64,000 nucleotides of DNA from Lentisphaerota bacterium (GTDB taxonomy: Bacteria > Verrucomicrobiota > Kiritimatiellia > PWTM01): assembly GCA_016873715.1 (NCBI GenBank), contig VGWF01000006.1, forward strand, positions 1 to 64,000. Direction: 5' to 3'. Position numbers and translations under genes: made by a program. Within the stretch, counting starts at the first letter, position 1. Each line of letters opens with the position of its first letter. This document shows, in pieces, positions 27,191 to 36,334 of this stretch. Below the pieces are notes generated by a model. It was not told the DNA's origin, searched no databases, and saw nothing but the letters and a program-made list of their open reading frames with translations.

Positions 27191-30100
27191 ATGCACGCAC
27201 GAGTGAACCGAACAGCCCTTCTCGCAGCCCTCTCCGCCACCGCCGTCCTGCTGGCCTCCGGAACGGCGCGCGCCGGCGAGGAGGAGGACCTCCTCGCCAT
27301 CCTGAAGTCCGACGCGGCGCCGGCCGCCAAGTGCGACGCCTGCACGCGCCTGAAGGTCGCCGGCACCGCCGCATCCGTCCCGGCGCTGGCCGGCCTCCTC
27401 GCGGACGAGCGGATGTCGCAGGCCGCACGCAACGCGCTGGAGACGATGCCCGGCCCGGAGGCCGGCGCCGCGCTTTGCGCTGCGCTGGGGACAGCCGCCG
27501 GGCTGGCCCGCGTCGGCGTCGTGGACTCCCTCGGCCGCCGGCGCGACGCGGACGCCGTCCCGGCGATCGCCCCGCTGCTGCGCGACGCCGATGCGGTCAC
27601 CGCGACGGCCGCCGCCGCCGCGCTCGGACGGATCGGGACCCCCGGGGCCCTGGCCGCCCTGACGGCCGCGCGGGACACCGCGCCCGAGGCGGCCCGTCCC
27701 GTCGTGCGCGAGGCCCTGCTGCAGTGCGCGGAACACCGGCTGGCGGCGGGCGACGCCGCGGGCGCGGCGGCCACCGGACGCAGCCTGCTCGACGCCGGGT
27801 CCACGCCGCACCTGCGCGCCGCCGCGTGGCAGATCGTCGTGGCCTCCGACGCCGCCGCCCGCACCGCGATGGTCGCCGACGCGCTCACCGGTGCCGACCG
27901 GCCCGTGGCCGTCGCCGCGATCGGATGGCTGCGCGAGTCCGCCGACCTTCCCCTCCTGCAGGCGGTCCTCGCCCGGTGGGACACCCTGCCGCCGGAAGCG
28001 CAACTCGCCGCGATGGACGCGCACCTCCGGCTCGGCGGCGACGCCGCGCCGACGGTCCGCAAGGCCGCCGCCAGCCCGCACGCCCTCGTACGGCACGCCG
28101 CGTGGGCCGCGCTCTCCGGGCTGAAGGACCCGGCCGCGGTCGCGCTGCTGGCGCCCCTCGCCGCCGCGGGCGACGCCGCCGACCGCGACGCCGCGCGCGA
28201 GGCGCTGACCCGCATCGACGGCCCCGGCATCCGCGAGGCACTCCTCGCCCGCATGGACGCCGCCGCCCCGGGCGAGAAGGCCGAGCTGCTGGCCCTGCTC
28301 GGCGCCCGCGCCGACCGGGAATCGGCGGATGTCCTGCTCCGCCACGCGAAGGCCGACGACGAGGCCGTCCGCACGGCCGCGCTGAAATCCCTGCGCGCCC
28401 TCGCCCTCCCCGGAACGCTCGCCCCCCTGCTCGACCTCGCCGCCGGGGCGCCGGCCGACCGGCGCGCCGCCGTGCTCCAGGCGCTGCAGGCGGTCTGCCA
28501 GGCGGCGCCGGACCGGGCCGCCGCGACCCGCTCCGTGATCGACGCGATCGGCCGGCTCGATCCTGCGGCGCGCGCGCCGATGCTGTCGCTGCTGCCCGGG
28601 CTGGGCTCCGCCGACGCCCTCGAGGCCGCGAAATCCGCGGCGGCGTCGGACAACGCCGCCCTTGCCGCCGAGGCGGTTCGTACGCTCGCGCGCTGGCCCG
28701 ACGCGTCGGCCGTCCCCGCCCTGCTCGACCGGGCCCGCGCCGCGTCCGACGCGTCGGTGAAGGTCCTTGCCGCGCGCGGCGTCCTCGACATCGCGGGCCG
28801 CGAGGCCGATGCCGCGAAGCGCCTCGACCTGCTGCGGCAGGCGATCGAGGTGGCCTCGCGGCCGGACGAGAAGAAGCAGGCGCTCGGGCTTCTCGGTGCG
28901 ATCCACACCCCGGCCGCGCTCGGACTCGCCGTCGCCGCCCTCTCCGACGCCGCGGTCGCCGAGGAGGCGGGGCTCGCCGCGGTGACCATCGCGGAGAAAC
29001 TCGCCGCCGCGCACCCGAAGCCCGCCGCCGAGGCCGCCGCGAAGGTCGTCGAACGCTGCAAGGCCGCCGAAACCGTCCGCCGCGCGCAGGCCCTGGCGCC
29101 CCCCGTCGTGCCCGCGAAGCTGCCCGCGCGCGACGCCTTCAAGACCCTGCGCCTTTCGGAGGAGTTCTTCGCCGAGGGCGCCTATCACGGCGACTTCAAC
29201 CGCGACGGCAAGCCGGACGTCGTCGCCGGGCCGTTCTGGTTCGAGGGCCCCGCGTTCGAGAAGCGCCACGAGTACCGCCCCGCGAAGGCGTTCGATCCGA
29301 AGGGCTACTCCGACAACTTCCTGACCTACGCCGGCGACTTCGACGGCGACGGCTGGTGCGACATCCTGTGCGTCCCGTTCCCCGGCATCGAGGGCTACTG
29401 GTACCGCAACCCGGCGGGCAAGGGCGACGCGTGGACGAAGCACGTCGTCTTCACGCCCATCGGCAACGAGTCCCCCGTCTGGGGCGACGTCACCGGCGAC
29501 GGCCGCCCGGAGCTGATCTTCTGTGGCGACGGCTTCTACGGCTTCGCGGGACCGGACCCGGCGAAGCCGACCGAACCCTGGCCCTTCCGCGCGGTGTCGA
29601 ACAAGGACAAGCGCTACTTCAAGTTCACCCACGGCGCGGGCTTCGGCGACATCAACGGCGACGGCCGCACGGACCTCGTCGAGGCCATCGGCTGGTGGGA
29701 GCAGCCGGCCGATGCGAAGCCGGACCAGCCCTGGCGCTTCCACGAGCAGCGGTTCGCCGAGGCGGCCGCGCAGATCCTGGTCGGCGACGTCGACGGCGAC
29801 AACGTCGCGGACATCGTCACCGCGTGGCACTGCCACCACTACGGCCTCGTCTGGTGGCGGCAGATCCGCAAGGACGGCGGCGCCGTGGAATGGCAGAAGA
29901 ACACCATCCTGGCGCCCACGCCGGATCTCTCGACCGACGCGTTCCGCCCGAGCCAGCTCCATGCCTTCGAGCTGGTCGACATGAACGGCGACGGCGTGAA
30001 GGACATTCTCACCGGCAAGCGGTTTTGGGCGCACGGGCCGAAGGGCGACAAGGAGCCCGACGCCCCCGCCGTCGTGTTCTGGCTCGAGACGCGGCGCGAC

Positions 30101-30256
30101 GGCAAGGGCGGCGCGACGTTCGTCCCGCACCTGATCGACGACAACTCCGGCGTCGGCACGCAGGTCGCCGCGGCGGACCTCAACGGCGACGGCCGCCCCG
30201 ACGTGGTCGTGGCGAACAAGAAGGGCATCTTCGTCCACCTCAGCCAGCCGCGCTGA
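27191..30256 (+). CDS. Secreted HEAT-repeat protein with C-terminal FG-GAP/VCBS repeats
   Basis: Signal MHARVNRTALLAALSATAVLLASGTARA; alanine-rich HEAT-like repeats; DFNRDGKPDVVAG, DFDGDGWCDILCV, DVTGDGRPELIF, DINGDGRTDLVEA, DLNGDGRPDVVVA. Confidence 0.88.
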   Translation: MHARVNRTALLAALSATAVLLASGTARAGEEEDLLAILKSDAAPAAKCDACTRLKVAGTAASVPALAGLLADERMSQAARNALETMPGPEAGAALCAALGTAAGLARVGVVDSLGRRRDADAVPAIAPLLRDADAVTATAAAAALGRIGTPGALAALTAARDTAPEAARPVVREALLQCAEHRLAAGDAAGAAATGRSLLDAGSTPHLRAAAWQIVVASDAAARTAMVADALTGADRPVAVAAIGWLRESADLPLLQAVLARWDTLPPEAQLAAMDAHLRLGGDAAPTVRKAAASPHALVRHAAWAALSGLKDPAAVALLAPLAAAGDAADRDAAREALTRIDGPGIREALLARMDAAAPGEKAELLALLGARADRESADVLLRHAKADDEAVRTAALKSLRALALPGTLAPLLDLAAGAPADRRAAVLQALQAVCQAAPDRAAATRSVIDAIGRLDPAARAPMLSLLPGLGSADALEAAKSAAASDNAALAAEAVRTLARWPDASAVPALLDRARAASDASVKVLAARGVLDIAGREADAAKRLDLLRQAIEVASRPDEKKQALGLLGAIHTPAALGLAVAALSDAAVAEEAGLAAVTIAEKLAAAHPKPAAEAAAKVVERCKAAETVRRAQALAPPVVPAKLPARDAFKTLRLSEEFFAEGAYHGDFNRDGKPDVVAGPFWFEGPAFEKRHEYRPAKAFDPKGYSDNFLTYAGDFDGDGWCDILCVPFPGIEGYWYRNPAGKGDAWTKHVVFTPIGNESPVWGDVTGDGRPELIFCGDGFYGFAGPDPAKPTEPWPFRAVSNKDKRYFKFTHGAGFGDINGDGRTDLVEAIGWWEQPADAKPDQPWRFHEQRFAEAAAQILVGDVDGDNVADIVTAWHCHHYGLVWWRQIRKDGGAVEWQKNTILAPTPDLSTDAFRPSQLHAFELVDMNGDGVKDILTGKRFWAHGPKGDKEPDAPAVVFWLETRRDGKGGATFVPHLIDDNSGVGTQVAAADLNGDGRPDVVVANKKGIFVHLSQPR

Positions 30257-30355
30257 CCGCCACCCGCTCCGCCGAGGACGACCCGCCGGCCGAGCCCGGA
30301 ATTGTCATTCCGGACCGGATCGTGCATCATGTCCCGCTCAATTGAGGGACATCCG

Positions 30356-31435
30356 ATGAAGATCGAACTGAAGAAGAACTGCAAGTACTCGCTCGTCGTG
30401 CCCACCAGCATGGGCGTCCGCATCACGCCGCCCGCCGGGCAGCCCGTCCAGTGCGGCGGCGCGTTCGTCATGCAGGTCACGAGCGCCGAGTCGAACGTCG
30501 CGAGCGTGGCGTCCTACCTCGGCCTCCCGGTCAAGATCCTGACGACCTTCGTCAAGGGAAGCCCGATCGCCCACATGATCAAGGACAACCTCCGCGCCCG
30601 GCGCATGGATTTCGAGGGCCCCGAGGTTCCGCAGGGCGGTCCCTGGGGCTACCGGCACCAGTTCAACATCGCCGACAGCGGCTACGGCTCGCGCGGGCCG
30701 CGCGTCTGGAACGACCGCGCCGGCGAGGTCGGCCGCACGCTGAACGTGAAGGACTTCGACCTCGACCGCATCTTCGGGAAGGAGGGCGTGCAGATCGTCC
30801 ACCTCTCCGGCCTGATCGGCGCGCTGTCGCCGGAGACGAGCCAGTTCTGCCTCGAACTCGCCCGCGCCGCGAAGAAGCACGGCACCAAGATCGCCTTCGA
30901 CCTCAACTACCGCGCCACCTTCTGGAAGGGCCGCGAGAAGGAGCTGTCCGCGATCTTCGCCGAGATCGCCAGCGTGGCGGACATCCTCGTCGGCAACGAG
31001 GAGGACTTCCAGCTCTGCCTCGGCGTCAAGGGTCCCGAGGAGGGCGGCAAGGGGCTCAAGGCCAAGATCGCGGCCTTCAAGGATATGATCCAGCGCGTGA
31101 AGAAGACCTACCCGAACGCGTCGACCTACGGCACGACGCTGCGCGAGGTCGTCAGCGCGAACCATCACCTGTGGGGCGCCATCATGGCCGCCGGCAAGGA
31201 CTGGTACGTGGTCGAGCCGCGCGACATCGGCGTGCTGGACCGCATCGGCGGCGGCGACGGCTTCGTCGGCGGCATGCTCTACGCGATCCTCAAGGGCTGG
31301 GAGCCGGAGAAGTGGATCCAGTTCGGCTGGGCCAGCGGCGCGCTGGCGACGACCATGCTGACGGACTACGCCCAGCCGGCCGACGAGGACCAGATCTGGA
31401 GCATCTGGAAGGGCAACGCCCGCGTCCAGCGGTAG
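30356..31435 (+). CDS. PfkB-family carbohydrate kinase (2-keto-3-deoxygluconate kinase-like)
   Basis: CGGAFVMQVTSAESNVASVASYLG; IAFDLNYRATFWKG; RIGGGDGFVGGMLYAI. Confidence 0.88.
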   Translation: MKIELKKNCKYSLVVPTSMGVRITPPAGQPVQCGGAFVMQVTSAESNVASVASYLGLPVKILTTFVKGSPIAHMIKDNLRARRMDFEGPEVPQGGPWGYRHQFNIADSGYGSRGPRVWNDRAGEVGRTLNVKDFDLDRIFGKEGVQIVHLSGLIGALSPETSQFCLELARAAKKHGTKIAFDLNYRATFWKGREKELSAIFAEIASVADILVGNEEDFQLCLGVKGPEEGGKGLKAKIAAFKDMIQRVKKTYPNASTYGTTLREVVSANHHLWGAIMAAGKDWYVVEPRDIGVLDRIGGGDGFVGGMLYAILKGWEPEKWIQFGWASGALATTMLTDYAQPADEDQIWSIWKGNARVQR

Positions 31436-31447
31436 CCGGAAGCGGCT

Positions 31448-31677
31448 CCGGTCCCACCGGGCTTGTCGTTCCGGTCCCACCGGGTTTGCGCCCGTGCCTT
31501 CGTGCCAACGGCTCCGGTCCCACCGGGCTCGCCGAGGCCAGCGGCTCCGGTCCCACCGGGTTTGCGCCCGCACCTCCGTGCCAACGGCTCCGGTCCCACC
31601 GGGTTTGTGCCCAGACCATCGCTTCCGGTCCCACCGGGCTTGCCGTTCCGGTCCCACCGGGCTTGTCCCGGTGGACC
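31448..31677. repeat. Irregular array of 7 direct CCGGTCCCACCGGG units plus one degenerate inverted unit
   Basis: Starts at 31448, 31471, 31514, 31547, 31590, 31625, 31648; inverted-like CCCGGTGGACCG at ~31666. Confidence 0.92.
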
Positions 31678-31741
31678 GCAAAACTGAACCCTCCGTTCAG
31701 GCGCCGACGCGACGACGGTGCCCGGCATCACGGCCGGCCGC

Positions 31742-34700
31742 CTATCGCAGCCCCAGCAGCCGCTTCATCCCCTTCCCCAGCGCGTCGCCGACGAGGAAAT
31801 AGGTTTCCGCGTTGCCGAACTCGTGGTGCCCGTGGCCGGTGTTGGGCGAATCCTCGGGCCTGCGGACGAAGTCGTGCGTCTCGACGCACGTCACGGTCCC
31901 GGCGAACTCCGGCCGCGCCGCCGCGGCCGCCTGCGCCTTGCGGAGCGTGTCCCACGCGCCCGGGGCCTCGACCCACGGCCCCGTCAGCTCGCCGACCACG
32001 ACCGGCAGCCGCGGCACGCCCAGGTCCCGCCGCACGTCGCGAATCAGGTTCACGAGATTCGTCTCGTACTCCGGCACCGCGGTCTTCGGCTCGCAGCCGT
32101 CGTTCCAGCCGTGGTACCAGACGAAGCCCGCGATCTCGACCCCGCCGCCGTCGTAGCCCGCGAAGTCGCTCTTCAGGTTCGCCACGGCCTCGCGAACCTG
32201 CGCGATCATCCGCGTGTAGTACGGGCCGGCCGCGCCGCCGGAGGACGGCGGACGGAAGTCGCGGTACAGGCTCTTGCCGCCCCACGCCGTCTTGATCAGG
32301 AGCACCTGGTTCGACAGCGCGTCGCCGATCACGTGGCCGAACTGCAGCTCGGGCCCGAAGTGGTGCGTGCCGACGTAGGCCGCGTAGCCCACCCCGAGCG
32401 GCCCGGCCAGCAACGGCCGGTTCTCGCGCTGGTAGCGCACCCACACGTCGTCGCGCACGACCCACGCGCCGGCGGCATCCCGCAGGTGGCGGAGCATCGG
32501 CAGCTTCGCCGGATCCTTCATCAACTCCGCCAGCGTGCCGCGTCCCCCGTTGTAGTCCTTTCCGCCGAGATCGACGACCGCCTGCCCCTCCATGTTCGAC
32601 TGCCCGGCGAGCACGAACGCCTTCACCGGCCCCTTCCGCGCCGCGCGAACCGCGGGCGCCGCCGCCGGCCCCGGCGCGGCGGGCGCCGCACCGGCGAGGC
32701 TCCGCAGTTCGGGCTGCCCGGTGGCCGCCTCGATCGCGCGGATCGCCTCCGCGATCGCCTTGACGCGCCGCTCGTTCAGTTCGCCGGCGGGGAACTCCCC
32801 GCGCTCGCACTGCGCGTTCAGCGCACCGATCAGCCCGCGCAGCGCCGGCACCACGGCGCGCGCCGCCACGCCGTAGCGGACCAGTTCCGCCATGATCTCG
32901 CCGGTCCGCCACTCGCTGCCGTGCCCGCCCTGCGTGCGCGCGAAGCCGACGCCCGCCTCGATGCCCTCGACGAATCGATGCTTCACCAGCGCCTTGAACG
33001 CGCCCATGCGGACCTCGTTGCCGAACATCGTGTCCGCCGGACACCGCGTCCGCACGGCCTCCAGCAGATCCGGCCCGAGCGCCTGCACGTCCTCCGCGGA
33101 CAGCCGGTTCTCGAGGAAGCCGCGCAACGTCGCACGGGCCATGCCGTCGGGATTGCGCAGGATCGCGCGGATCGCCGGGTAGAGCAGCCGCACGTCGACC
33201 GTCTCGACGTGCCTGCGCAGCGGTCCCCCGAACAGGCAGTCGGCAAGTTCGCCTTGGGCGAGCTGGACCGGATCCTCCCACGCGACCGGGTCCGGCGGGT
33301 CCGCCATCCGCACCACGGACCGGAGCATGTCCGGCAGGGCCGGAACCGCGACGTCCCCCATCGCCTTGATCGCACCCGCCGCCTTGACGCGCAGCCAGCG
33401 GTCGCGGTGCTCCAGCAGGCGCAGCAGCACCGGAAGCGCCTGCGGATCCTTGAGGTACCCGAGCGCCTCGCATGCGCCTTGCCTGACGCGCGCATCGCGG
33501 CCTTCGGCCAGTTCGATCAGGCGCGGAACCATCGCGGCGGCATCGGGCCGGCGGGCGAGTTCGTCCGCGGCCCAGCTCCGCGCGATCGGCGACCAGTCCC
33601 CGAGCGCCGCGACGAGTTGCGGAACGGACATCGTCCGGCGGTCGACGTCGAAGCGGCCGGACGCGACGGCCTCGGCCACGTCCTTCGCGTCGAACCGGAG
33701 GGCCGGGCAGGCGTCGCGCCCCGTGATGAGCAGCTTCCGCAACGGAAGCGCATACGTCAGCACGTGGCAGGCGGTCGGGCTCAGGTCGTAGTAGCCGCTC
33801 TTCCCGTAGTAGGTGTTGTCGTCCGTCCTGCCCGGGCCGTATTGCTCGTCGCCGTCGTACACGAACGAGCCGTCGCACCGCCGCGTGAGATCGAGATGCC
33901 ACGCCGCCTCGCGGAAGAACGCGGCCAGCGCGGCCGGCCCGCCGACGTGCGCTCCCGGGGCGCCCCACAGGTAGCTGAAGCCCTGGCCCGTGTGACCGTA
34001 CTCGCGGTTGGCGTACGAGGCGGTCGTCATCTTCGCGAAGTAGCGCGCCGCCGCGTCCTGTCCGCCCTGGAGCGCGAACAGCACCGCCGACATCGCGTTC
34101 TTGCCGTTGTTCTCGTGGCTCGGCCAGGGCAGGTGCTCGCCGTAGGGGATGGAGCCCTTGTCGACGTAGTAGCCGAAGAAGCGGCAGGCCCGCCCGATCG
34201 CCGCGTCCACCTCGGGATCCGTCACGCCGCACCGCCGGCCGACGACGATCGCGAGGTTCGCGATCAGCCCGGCCGTGTTGACCGGGCCGTAGGGCGGGAT
34301 GGAGCCGTGCAGCTTGCCGTCGGCCGTGAGCTCCGACATGCCGTGACCGAAGGTGCCGTACAGGCTCTGCCCGCGCGCCAGCGCCAGCGTGCACTCGCGG
34401 ATCGCGGGCTGCACGTCGCGGTCGCCCGTCAGCAGGTGATACTCGCCGAGGAACAGGCCGAGATAGCCGAGTTCCCACGCGCCGCCGTCGAGCCGCTTCC
34501 CCTCCTGCAGCTTCCGCGGCCCCATCCGGTGCGCGAAGTCCTTCACCCTGGGCAGGTACTCGGGCCGGCCGGTCGCCATCAGGGCCAGGCAGCCGACCGC
34601 ACCCCACAGGTCGTCGGGCAGCGGTTCCTTCTCCAGCACGCGGCAGGCGGCGTCGAGGATCGCCTTCGACTTCGGACAATCGTAGGGCGCGGTGGCGCTG

Positions 34701-35182
34701 TAGGCGCCGAGCGGCTCGAGCCGGAGTTCGACGCTTGCCGTCGTCCCCGTCCCGCCGGACGGACGCCAGCGCAGGAGACGGAGCGCACCGCGGTTCTCCG
34801 TCTTCTCCGCCTCCGTGATGGCGCGGCCGAACGCCTTGCGGGCGTCACCCGCGAACGGCCGTCCGTCCACGCCGAGGATCACGTCGTCGACCGCCAGCAC
34901 GCCGTCCGCCGGCGACCCCGCGCCGACGTGCGTGACGAGGATCTGCCGGCTGGCGTCGGTGGTCCGCCCCTGCTGGGCGTCGAGGTTGTTCGCCGCGCGC
35001 GTGTGGATCCAGCCGCGCAGCCCGGTCGGCCCGAGGTTGTAGGTCAGCGACCGGTCGACCGTGTTGCTGCGCGTCAGATCCGGCGGCACCGCCGGCGGCT
35101 CGCCCCACGCTCTTCCGCAGGCACCGGCCGCCAGCATGGCGGCCGCCAGCAACAGCGCCCCGGGTCCGGTTCGTCCCTTCAT
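31742..35182 (-). CDS. Secreted multidomain protein: PDZ-like + DUF6288-like + HEAT + C-terminal SGNH/sialate O-acetylesterase
   Basis: Signal peptide MKGRTGPGALLLAAAMLAAGACG; PDZ-like VGAGSPADGVLAVDDVILGVDGRPF; HEAT-like DARVRQGACEALGYLKDPQALPVLLRLL; esterase block AFVLAGQSNMEG. Confidence 0.82.
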   Translation of the reverse strand: MKGRTGPGALLLAAAMLAAGACGRAWGEPPAVPPDLTRSNTVDRSLTYNLGPTGLRGWIHTRAANNLDAQQGRTTDASRQILVTHVGAGSPADGVLAVDDVILGVDGRPFAGDARKAFGRAITEAEKTENRGALRLLRWRPSGGTGTTASVELRLEPLGAYSATAPYDCPKSKAILDAACRVLEKEPLPDDLWGAVGCLALMATGRPEYLPRVKDFAHRMGPRKLQEGKRLDGGAWELGYLGLFLGEYHLLTGDRDVQPAIRECTLALARGQSLYGTFGHGMSELTADGKLHGSIPPYGPVNTAGLIANLAIVVGRRCGVTDPEVDAAIGRACRFFGYYVDKGSIPYGEHLPWPSHENNGKNAMSAVLFALQGGQDAAARYFAKMTTASYANREYGHTGQGFSYLWGAPGAHVGGPAALAAFFREAAWHLDLTRRCDGSFVYDGDEQYGPGRTDDNTYYGKSGYYDLSPTACHVLTYALPLRKLLITGRDACPALRFDAKDVAEAVASGRFDVDRRTMSVPQLVAALGDWSPIARSWAADELARRPDAAAMVPRLIELAEGRDARVRQGACEALGYLKDPQALPVLLRLLEHRDRWLRVKAAGAIKAMGDVAVPALPDMLRSVVRMADPPDPVAWEDPVQLAQGELADCLFGGPLRRHVETVDVRLLYPAIRAILRNPDGMARATLRGFLENRLSAEDVQALGPDLLEAVRTRCPADTMFGNEVRMGAFKALVKHRFVEGIEAGVGFARTQGGHGSEWRTGEIMAELVRYGVAARAVVPALRGLIGALNAQCERGEFPAGELNERRVKAIAEAIRAIEAATGQPELRSLAGAAPAAPGPAAAPAVRAARKGPVKAFVLAGQSNMEGQAVVDLGGKDYNGGRGTLAELMKDPAKLPMLRHLRDAAGAWVVRDDVWVRYQRENRPLLAGPLGVGYAAYVGTHHFGPELQFGHVIGDALSNQVLLIKTAWGGKSLYRDFRPPSSGGAAGPYYTRMIAQVREAVANLKSDFAGYDGGGVEIAGFVWYHGWNDGCEPKTAVPEYETNLVNLIRDVRRDLGVPRLPVVVGELTGPWVEAPGAWDTLRKAQAAAAARPEFAGTVTCVETHDFVRRPEDSPNTGHGHHEFGNAETYFLVGDALGKGMKRLLGLR

Positions 35183-35249
35183 CCGCCGCTCCCTCCAGCC
35201 GTCGGTCCGCGGTCTCCCCTCCCCTCGTGTCGGACACGAAGGCGGCCCC

Positions 35250-36314
35250 CTACGCACCCTCCTCGACCGGCAGCGGCCAGGTCGGCCGGATCTCGAGGGC
35301 GCCGGGCGGGTCGACGGGCGTCCCGAGGCCCGCGGCGGCCGCCGCGGCGATCATGCCGGCGTTGTCGGTGCAGAACTCCGGCGGGGCGAGCATCAGCGGC
35401 AGTCCGGCCGAGGCGGCGAACATGCCGAGCTTCTCGCGCAGGCGACGGTTGCGGGCGACGCCGCCGGCGCAGGCGAGGAAGGCCGGGCGGGTGAGGTCCG
35501 CGGCGCGGCGCACGCGGGCGATCAGGGCGTCGACCACGGCCTCCTGGTACGACGCGGCGAGATGCGGAAGGCCGCGCGCGGGGTCGAGATCCTCCGGATG
35601 GCCGCGGAGGTGATAGAGCAACGCGGTCTTGAGCCCGCTGAAACTGAAGCACAGGTCGCGGCGCATGCCGCCGCAGGGGGCGTTCTGCGTGCCGGGGCCG
35701 AGGCCGCGCGGGAAGGCGTGGCGGTCGCGATCGCCGCCCGCCGCGGTCTTCTCGACGGCCGGGCCGCCGGGGTAGCCGAGGCCCATCAGCTTGGCGCCCT
35801 TGTCGAGCGCCTCGCCGGCGGCGTCGTCGAGCGTCGCGCCGAGCAGGCCGGCGCGCCGGCCGTCGCGGATGCGGACGAGGCTGGTGTGTCCGCCGGAGAC
35901 GAGGAGGGCCAGGCCCTCGGCCCCGCGGAGGGGCTCGGGGAAGGCCGGGTCGAGGAAGACGGAGTAGAGATGGCCGTCGAGGTGGTGGACGGAGATCAGC
36001 GGGCGGCCGGTGCGGATCGCAAAGGCCTTGGCGGCGGCGACGCCGACGAGCAGCGAGGTCGCCAGGCCGGGGCCCGAGGTGACGGCGACCGCGTCGAGGC
36101 CGTCCCATCCGGCGGCGGCGCGGCGCATCGCCTCCTCGACGATCCCGGGGAGCCGTTCGACGTGCGATCGGGCGGCGACCTCGGGCACGACGCCCCCGTA
36201 GGGCTGGTGTTGCGCGATCTGCGTGTGGATGACGTTCGACAGGACCCGGCGCGGGCCGTCCGCCACGGCCGCGGAGGTCTCGTCGCAGGAGGTTTCGATG
36301 CCCAGGACCTTCAT
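35250..36314 (-). CDS. tsaD: tRNA N6-adenosine threonylcarbamoyltransferase
   Basis: MKVLGIETSCDETSAAV; GGVVPEVAARSHVERLP; LALLVSGGHTSLV. Confidence 0.96.
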   Translation of the reverse strand: MKVLGIETSCDETSAAVADGPRRVLSNVIHTQIAQHQPYGGVVPEVAARSHVERLPGIVEEAMRRAAAGWDGLDAVAVTSGPGLATSLLVGVAAAKAFAIRTGRPLISVHHLDGHLYSVFLDPAFPEPLRGAEGLALLVSGGHTSLVRIRDGRRAGLLGATLDDAAGEALDKGAKLMGLGYPGGPAVEKTAAGGDRDRHAFPRGLGPGTQNAPCGGMRRDLCFSFSGLKTALLYHLRGHPEDLDPARGLPHLAASYQEAVVDALIARVRRAADLTRPAFLACAGGVARNRRLREKLGMFAASAGLPLMLAPPEFCTDNAGMIAAAAAAGLGTPVDPPGALEIRPTWPLPVEEGA

Positions 36315-36334
36315 GACGCCGCCCACCATGAGCC

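Noticed and set aside
30331-30355. Palindrome GTCCC-gc-TCAATTGA-GGGAC just before the KDG kinase-like start
   Set aside because: Imperfect with bulge and single copy; could be an operator but not supportable without comparison.
31448-31677. CRISPR array interpretation of the CCGGTCCCACCGGG repeats
   Set aside because: Repeat only 14 bp, spacers 9-29 bp and themselves similar to each other, no cas genes nearby.
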